The notes below the pieces were generated by a model. It saw only the letters and a program-made list of their open reading frames with translations. It was not told the origin of the DNA and made no database searches. Both the position numbers and the translations under genes were made by a program. 64,000 nucleotides of DNA from JALOOB01 sp040766655 (GTDB lineage: Bacteria; Chloroflexota; Anaerolineae; CG2-30-64-16), in contig JAXGQB010000008.1 in NCBI GenBank assembly GCA_040766655.1, positions 124,001-188,000 of the forward strand. Reading direction: 5' to 3'. The number at the start of each line of letters is the position of its first letter. Positions within the stretch are counted from its first letter, which is position 1. This document shows, in pieces, positions 59,071-64,000 of the stretch.

Positions 59071-61233
59071 TCAGTAGATGTCGTTTACCGTGTTGTACAC
59101 GTTGAACTTGCCCGTCGGCGTGACCAGGTTGGGGATGCGGGCAACCTCTTCCAGCGTCTTGTCGCTGTAAACCACGATCTCGCCGACCTGGTCAGGCACA
59201 TCCGCGCGACCCCAGACGCTCACCCACACCTCCGTGCCCTCTTTGTTGTACTCGAAGTGCACCGCGCGGCCGTAGTTGGCGATCTCCCAGCACTTCTCGG
59301 TCTTGGTCGGATTGGCCTTGGCGATCACGCAGACGGTGCGCTGGATCTTCTCGTCCGGGTTCAGGCCGAAGTCGACCCAGATCCAGTCGCTATTGGGATG
59401 GGTCTTGACGAAGAGACTGCCTGCGCCGGGCAGCTCGATGTTGCGGACGACCCGCCAGGCTGCGTCAGGACGACCTTCGGGGTCGGTGCCGATCGCCACC
59501 AGCGAGCCTTCGCCCAGGTGTGACGTGGTCCACACCGGCCCGAACTCGGGATCCACCCAGTTGGCCCCGCGGCCGGGGTGGGGGATCTTCGGCGTGTCCA
59601 CGAGCGCGGCCATCTTGCCCTCCACTGAGTCGACGACTGCGATCTTGTTGGCGTTGTTCGCCGCGACCAGGAAGTAGCGCTTCGAGGCGTCCCAGCCGCC
59701 GTCGTGCAGGAAGCGCTCCGCCTCCAGCATCTTGATCGTGGGGGCGAGGGGATCGGTGTAATTGACCAGCCAGACCTGGCCCGACTCCTTGACGTTGACG
59801 ATCCACTCCGGCTTGTTGTGCGACGCGACGATGGCCGCGACGCGGGGCTCGGGATGGTACTCCTCGGTGTCATAGGTGTAGCTGCGCGTGCTGACGATCT
59901 TGAACGGCTCCAGGGTCAGGCCATCCAGCATGACGAACGCCGGGGGCCAGTAGCAGCCGACGATGGCGTACTTGTCGGAGAAGTCGCCTTCGGGCCCGTC
60001 GTACTTGCTGCCGTCGATGGAGCGCGCGTCGTAGCAGACCTTGGCCTCCGCGACGACGTCCGGCTTTTCCATCCACAGGTCGATGAGCGATGCCCTGCCG
60101 TCACGACCGATCACGTAGGCGTAGCGGCCCGTGGCGGACATGCGGGAGATGTGTACCGCATAGCCGGTGTTCACCGTGTTCACGACCTCGTAGGTGTCGC
60201 CGTCGATGATGGCCACCTGGCCCGCATCGCGCAGCGTGACCGCAAAGTAGTCCTCCCAGTCCCGCGTGGTCTGGGGTGCGACGGGACGTTCATCGAGCGG
60301 GACGACCACCTTCCAGGTGTCGAGCATTTGCGCCAACGACATCTCTGGCGGGGGCGGGGGCTCGTTCTGCAGGAACTTCGCCATCGTCTCGGTCTGCGCC
60401 TGCGTCAGCACGCCTTGCTTGCCCCAGTCGGGCATGCCACGCGGGGTGCCGTTGAAGATGATGGAGGAGAGCGCCAGGGTGCCCTTGGGCAGCGTCACAT
60501 CGGGAGTAAGGGCCGGGCCGGTAGCGCCCTTGCGCAGCGTGCCGTGGCACCCTGCACAGCGATCGAAGAAGATCTGCGAGGCCTCCGCGAGCTCGGCGTC
60601 GGTCAGCGCAGGGGCAACTGCTTCCGGTACAGCCACTTCGGCAGGCGCTTCGCCCGCGTTGCCCGGCAGGTCCGCCAGGTAGGCCACCATCGCCTCCAGC
60701 TCGGCATCGCTGAGCGCGTCGGCAAGCGTGGCCGGCATCAGGCCCGCAGGGCATGCGCCGCCCGGGCAACCGGCGGACAGGAACGCATCCGGCTCGACGA
60801 TCGCCTCGTGGATGTAGCCCGCCACGTCGGTGGCCGAGCCGGTGTAGGCGCTGTCCGCGAGCGCAGCGGCCGCAGTCTCGCCCATGGTAGAGAGGTCCGG
60901 CCCGATCGTGCCGACGGCGCCTGCGACGCCCGGGATGATGTGGCACGCGGCACAGCCGCCCTTGCTGAAACCAGCAGCCAGCACCTGGGCGCCGGACGCA
61001 GCCGCCTCCTGTGGGGCGGCGGCCTGTGCCGGAGCCTGTGCCGGGGCTTGTACCGGCGCCACCGGCCTGGCATTCACGGCGGTATCGAGGTTCGATCGGG
61101 GCGCGGGAACGCTGCCGACCCTCCCTGCGGGCAGGACTCCGGAGTCGGACGGCGCTGGCTTGGCTGCCGGCGTGCAGCCGGCGATGATGAGGGCCAACAA
61201 CAGGCCCAGGAGCAGGGTAACGTGGTGTCTCAT
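59071..61233 (-). CDS. nirS: Cytochrome cd1 nitrite reductase with an extra c-heme domain, lipoprotein
   Basis: A 720-residue NirS, reducing nitrite to nitric oxide. A lipobox (LIIAGC, Cys20) and Pro/Ala tether suggest an anchored protein. Two c-heme sites, CAACH (about 94-98) and CAGCH (about 226-230), are followed by the d1 propeller (about 300-720) with YAVHISRMSATGRYAYVIGRD (d1 iron His), EYHPEPRVAAIVASH and FLHDGGWDASKRYF (active-site His pair), ending TPTGKFNVYN. Standard NirS has one c-heme domain. The start at 61233 has GGAG upstream; an ATG 12 bases earlier is possible. No nir or d1-synthesis genes are nearby. Confidence 0.93.
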   Translation of the reverse strand: MRHHVTLLLGLLLALIIAGCTPAAKPAPSDSGVLPAGRVGSVPAPRSNLDTAVNARPVAPVQAPAQAPAQAAAPQEAAASGAQVLAAGFSKGGCAACHIIPGVAGAVGTIGPDLSTMGETAAAALADSAYTGSATDVAGYIHEAIVEPDAFLSAGCPGGACPAGLMPATLADALSDAELEAMVAYLADLPGNAGEAPAEVAVPEAVAPALTDAELAEASQIFFDRCAGCHGTLRKGATGPALTPDVTLPKGTLALSSIIFNGTPRGMPDWGKQGVLTQAQTETMAKFLQNEPPPPPEMSLAQMLDTWKVVVPLDERPVAPQTTRDWEDYFAVTLRDAGQVAIIDGDTYEVVNTVNTGYAVHISRMSATGRYAYVIGRDGRASLIDLWMEKPDVVAEAKVCYDARSIDGSKYDGPEGDFSDKYAIVGCYWPPAFVMLDGLTLEPFKIVSTRSYTYDTEEYHPEPRVAAIVASHNKPEWIVNVKESGQVWLVNYTDPLAPTIKMLEAERFLHDGGWDASKRYFLVAANNANKIAVVDSVEGKMAALVDTPKIPHPGRGANWVDPEFGPVWTTSHLGEGSLVAIGTDPEGRPDAAWRVVRNIELPGAGSLFVKTHPNSDWIWVDFGLNPDEKIQRTVCVIAKANPTKTEKCWEIANYGRAVHFEYNKEGTEVWVSVWGRADVPDQVGEIVVYSDKTLEEVARIPNLVTPTGKFNVYNTVNDIY

Positions 61234-61335
61234 TGCGGTCTCCATCCTTCAGGCGGCCGTTTAAATGCGCGACGGACGCGGTCCGAGCGCGAGGGAATGA
61301 TACCATCCGGGCACGATACTAGTAAAGGACAAAAG

Positions 61336-61345
61336 TCTCGCGAGA
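61336..61345. promoter_or_regulatory. TCTCGCGAGA palindrome upstream of nirS
   Basis: A perfect 10-bp palindrome about 100 bp before the nirS start, next to an AAAAG run. No FNR/DNR box was recognised by eye. The rest of the 61246-61502 stretch shows nothing else I can name. Confidence 0.35.
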
Positions 61346-61502
61346 GAGGGGAATAGACGCGCCAAGAGGAGAGCGATCTCCGTGCGGGTGGACGCGAACG
61401 CGTGCACCGGTGAGGGGCGGGCAAAGCATTACGGCGATTGAAATCGCACCTGAGTGGCGTTCTGCCGACGTCCACCTGCGTGAATACGACCGCATCGCGT
61501 GC

Positions 61503-62123
61503 CTACGTCGTGATCGTGCTCACGGCGCCGTCGTGAAGGTTGTAGCGCATGCCGACCACGCGCAGATTGTGGTGGGTCATGGCTCCGGCAATGATGGGCT
61601 CGCGCACCAGGCTAGCGACGATCTCCACGACATGGGCGTCGACAGTGCGCTCGATCAGCGCATCAACGGTGTCCTCAACTGTTTGGTCGCTCAGCTGGGC
61701 CTCCGCTTTCTCCAGTGCGGGCCGGATGGCGCGCATGATGCTGCCGAGATGTCCGGCGGCCGCGTCGGACGCGGTCACGGCCGCGGTGATGGCGCCGCAG
61801 CGCTCGTGGCCCAGCACGACGATCAGGCGCACGCCCAGGTGCTCGACCGCGTACTCGAGACTGCCCAGCACGACATCGTCGAGCACGTTGCCCGCGTTGC
61901 GCACCACGAACAACTCGCCGAGCCCCTGGCCGAAGAGCAGCTCGGGCGGAACCCGCGAATCGGAGCAGCAGAGCACTGCGGCGAAGGGATGCTGGCCCTG
62001 CAGCAATTCCTGGCAGTGGCCGCTCTTCAGCTCGTTGCTGAACAGGCCGGCCAGGTAGCAGGCATTCCCGGCCTGCAGCCGGGCAAGCGCCTCCCCGGCG
62101 CTGAGGGTGGATTGAGCCGTCAT
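61503..62123 (-). CDS. Beta-class carbonic anhydrase
   Basis: A 206-residue enzyme hydrating carbon dioxide. Zinc ligands fall in CCSDSRVPPELLF (Cys and Asp/Arg pair) and VVLGHERCGAI (His and Cys), the standard Cys2-His set. RNAGNVLDD is also present. AGGAGG lies seven bases before the ATG; the longer upstream frame has no homology. It is divergent from the DinB-fold gene with an operator-like palindrome between. Confidence 0.93.
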   Translation of the reverse strand: MTAQSTLSAGEALARLQAGNACYLAGLFSNELKSGHCQELLQGQHPFAAVLCCSDSRVPPELLFGQGLGELFVVRNAGNVLDDVVLGSLEYAVEHLGVRLIVVLGHERCGAITAAVTASDAAAGHLGSIMRAIRPALEKAEAQLSDQTVEDTVDALIERTVDAHVVEIVASLVREPIIAGAMTHHNLRVVGMRYNLHDGAVSTITT

Positions 62124-62240
62124 GACTTTGCCTCCTGAGATCACGCGTCTGGGCGATCTCCTCGATGTGTCTGGTTGGGCGCGGGCGATTTTCCCGACGC
62201 TCGGCGCCTCTGCGATGGTCGAGTGGCCACTATCATACTC

Positions 62241-62258
62241 CCGCAGAATGTTCTGCGG
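62241..62258. promoter_or_regulatory. CCGCAGAA-TG-TTCTGCGG palindrome between divergent genes
   Basis: An 8+2+8 palindrome in the carbonic anhydrase promoter region, next to TATGAT on the minus strand (62234-62239). A TATAAT for the DinB gene lies at 62301-62306. It is a good candidate for a shared regulator site. Confidence 0.6.
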
Positions 62259-62342
62259 CCAATCCGGCGATGCCGTGCAGTGCAGCGGTCCCGTCTGCAG
62301 TATAATGGTAGCGGTGTCGATGTCCCTGTGAGGAGGTCCATC

Positions 62343-62822
62343 ATGATTGAGCCGCGAATCGCCGCGCTGGTCGCCCGGCTGGAGAAGGGCGGGCGCAAAA
62401 CCCAGGAAGTGCTGGCCGGGCTCACGCCCGACCAGTGGCGGGCCGTGGTCTATCCCGATCCGCGGTGGACCGTGCGCGACCTGCTGGCGCACTTCGTCGC
62501 TGCCGAGGAGCGGCTCCTGGAGTTGGCGCAGGACGTCGCCGCGGGCGGCCCGGGCGCACCGGTGGACTTCGACTTTGACGCGTTCAACGCGGAGCAGAAG
62601 GAACTTCTGGCCGGGCAATCCCCGGACGTGCTCCTTGCCGGCCTGGCAGACGCACGCGGGCGAACGCTGGCTTGGGTCGGCTCGCTGGCGGCGGATCAGC
62701 TCGACCGGGTGGGGCGCCATCCCGCGCTGGGCGAGGTGAGCCTGGAGACGATGATCACGGCCATCTACGGCCACCAGCTGCTGCACATGCGCGACCTGGC
62801 GGAACGCCTGCGCGGGGATTAG
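62343..62822 (+). CDS. DinB-superfamily protein
   Basis: A 159-residue four-helix-bundle protein. TPDQWRAVVYPDPRWTVRDLLAHFVAAEERL holds the first metal histidine, and AIYGHQLLHMRDLAERLRG the later ones; this His triad is the DinB/YfiT mark. Members include thiol-dependent transferases, but function here is unknown. TGAGGAGGTCC precedes the ATG, with TATAAT about 40 bp upstream. Confidence 0.8.
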   Translation: MIEPRIAALVARLEKGGRKTQEVLAGLTPDQWRAVVYPDPRWTVRDLLAHFVAAEERLLELAQDVAAGGPGAPVDFDFDAFNAEQKELLAGQSPDVLLAGLADARGRTLAWVGSLAADQLDRVGRHPALGEVSLETMITAIYGHQLLHMRDLAERLRGD

Positions 62823-62852
62823 CCAGCCGGCTTGCCGCCGGCCGCGACGCGC

Positions 62853-64000
62853 CTACTTCGTCGACTGGCTCAGCACGCTGACGGCCAGCAGTGTGGCCTG
62901 GCCCGAGCGCCTCAGCTTTCCGGGGTCGATGGCCTCGACCGTGTCGTGGCGGGTATGGGCACTGTGGTCTGCGCCGTCCCAGCTGACGTACGCGCTGAGC
63001 GCCGAGCGGCCGCCGAAGCCGATGGGGCTGCCCATGCCGAAATGCGGGCCGCGGCCGCGGGTGGTGACGGCGGTGCCGAGTTCGTTGCCTGCATCCTGGA
63101 AGAGCTGCACCAGGCTGAAGCTGGTGTTCGGGCCCAGCGCCAAGCCCTTTCCGGTGCCCGCACCCATGCCGCTCAGCTCGATCACCGCGTCCACGGTGAG
63201 CCCGCTGAACCCGATCTTCGCGCCCATGGTGTTCTTGACGCTGAATCCCTCGCGGCGCTCGCCGCCCGCCCAAGCCACGAAGAGCACGGTGCGCCTTGGC
63301 TGGACGGCCTCCTGCATCGCGCGGGCGATCTCGAGCATCGCGGCGACGCCGCTTGCGTTGTCGTTTGCGCCGGGGTAAAGCGTACCGTCTGGACCGGTTC
63401 CCAGGCCATCGTAGTAGGCGGAGACGATGATCACGTGGCTGTCCAGGCCGCCCATTGCATCGTGGCCCGGGATGAAGCCGATGACGTCCAGGTAGGCCTC
63501 CTTGCGGTCGGCCTGTGCGACGGGGACCGCGATTGCGACATGGGCGCCGGGCTCGGTCATCGCAAGCTGGCCGGGCGCGAGGCCGGCCGATAGCGCCGCC
63601 AGGCTCGCGAGTGTTCCGCCGGAGTCCTCGAGCAGCTGCTCGGCGACGTCCGCGGTGATCATGAGCGCGGGCAGGTCGCCGAGGCTTCGCAGCATGAAGC
63701 CGGGGAAGAGGTCCCTGCGCTCGAGGAAGACCGGGTCGTCGACTACGATGAGGATACCGCCGATCCGCCGCGTCAGCCGCTCGTAGCTCCGGCTCCGCTC
63801 GAGCGCCTCGTCGAGGCGGGCGAAGTCAGCCTCGTGAAGCAGGAGGACCTGGCCATCGAGCGGCAGATCCAGCAGGCTTTGGGTGTAGCCACTGCCTGTC
63901 TCCAAGGCCTGTGTTGCGACCGCGACGCCGACGACGGGGAGCGGGCCGCGGCGCGCTCCTATTTCGTCTTCATCGATGTAGAGGCCGTAGCCGGCGTACT
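62853..64000 (-). CDS. M28-family peptidase-like protein with degenerate metal site (5' truncated)
   Basis: The frame is open to the window edge, so the start is missing; about 382 residues are present. A PA-like region precedes the M28 domain with IIVSAYYDGLG, GANDNASGVAAMLEIARAM and HSAHTRHDTVEAID. The usual first ligand His is Tyr (AYYD instead of AHYD), and GGERREGFS has Arg where a second Glu of GEE is expected. Asp and the last His are kept. It may be inactive or metal-poor. No signal is visible in the part present. Confidence 0.75.
   Translation of the reverse strand, partial: YAGYGLYIDEDEIGARRGPLPVVGVAVATQALETGSGYTQSLLDLPLDGQVLLLHEADFARLDEALERSRSYERLTRRIGGILIVVDDPVFLERRDLFPGFMLRSLGDLPALMITADVAEQLLEDSGGTLASLAALSAGLAPGQLAMTEPGAHVAIAVPVAQADRKEAYLDVIGFIPGHDAMGGLDSHVIIVSAYYDGLGTGPDGTLYPGANDNASGVAAMLEIARAMQEAVQPRRTVLFVAWAGGERREGFSVKNTMGAKIGFSGLTVDAVIELSGMGAGTGKGLALGPNTSFSLVQLFQDAGNELGTAVTTRGRGPHFGMGSPIGFGGRSALSAYVSWDGADHSAHTRHDTVEAIDPGKLRRSGQATLLAVSVLSQSTK

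Noticed and set aside
1..64000. tRNA, rRNA, replication origin or prophage genes
   Set aside because: No cloverleaf, rRNA segment, DnaA-box cluster or phage structural gene was seen by reading; small RNAs could be missed without a search.

Overview
The window is a dense, high-GC bacterial chromosome segment. Genes are packed head to tail with many ATGA, GTGA or TGATG overlaps, mostly good Shine-Dalgarno sequences and sigma70-like promoters. The gene set fits a Chloroflexota (Anaerolineae-like) heterotroph: ECF transporters, YfhO and PMT-type membrane glycosyltransferases, an AmaP-like/ScpB pair, actinobacterial-type glycogen synthase, a cd1 nitrite reductase and many lipoprotein-dependent ABC importers. 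The taxon is an inference from style and gene content; no rRNA or tRNA gene was seen to anchor it.

Layout. 1-5.2 kb: central carbon block (transketolase end, transaldolase, rpiA, glycogen synthase, pgi). 5.2-8.3 kb (minus): nickel/cobalt ECF importer (cbiM with a PDGLE domain, cbiQ, cbiO) with a fur-family gene and a 22-bp operator-like palindrome upstream. 8.5-14.6 kb: a transglutaminase-like protein, then a polyprenyl-phosphate-type GT2, a GT39 and a YfhO membrane protein. 14.6-17.1 kb: AmaP-like protein, scpB, and two adjacent genes that each join a helix-turn-helix region to an Hfq/Sm-like domain. 17.1-24.5 kb (minus): thioesterase, PPi-type phosphofructokinase, PfkB kinase, a second complete ECF importer and an alkaline-phosphatase-superfamily enzyme. 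24.6-32.2 kb: secreted SH3b/TolB protein, an alpha/alpha-barrel glycosidase, a sugar ABC importer without its ATPase, and an 8-oxoguanine-deaminase-like amidohydrolase. 32.3-35 kb: an MFS gene and an intact ISAs1-family insertion with a 10-bp target duplication.

35-55.7 kb holds the most interesting block. nadC-nadA and nadB flank about 17 kb encoding a GntR/UTRA regulator, an MFS protein, two MtmB-type methyltransferases without an amber codon, two corrinoid proteins, a BMP-type purine/nucleoside ABC importer, a molybdenum hydroxylase (FAD subunit plus fused Fe-S/Mo subunit) and a corrinoid-protein reductive activator. Together they suggest import, corrinoid-dependent demethylation and hydroxylation of an N-methylated heterocycle, possibly a methylated purine or N-methylnicotinate. 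The substrate and the final methyl acceptor are not shown by the sequence.

55.7-64 kb: HAD phosphatase, a TetR gene with its own operator next to a polyprenol/phytol kinase-like gene and a CDF-like gene, a lipoprotein cytochrome cd1 nitrite reductase with two c-heme domains, carbonic anhydrase, a DinB-fold protein and a truncated M28-type peptidase.

A second theme is short palindromic repeats. Several families recur between genes, some supply stop codons, and some sit in frame inside enzymes (pgi, GT2, and twice in GT39).
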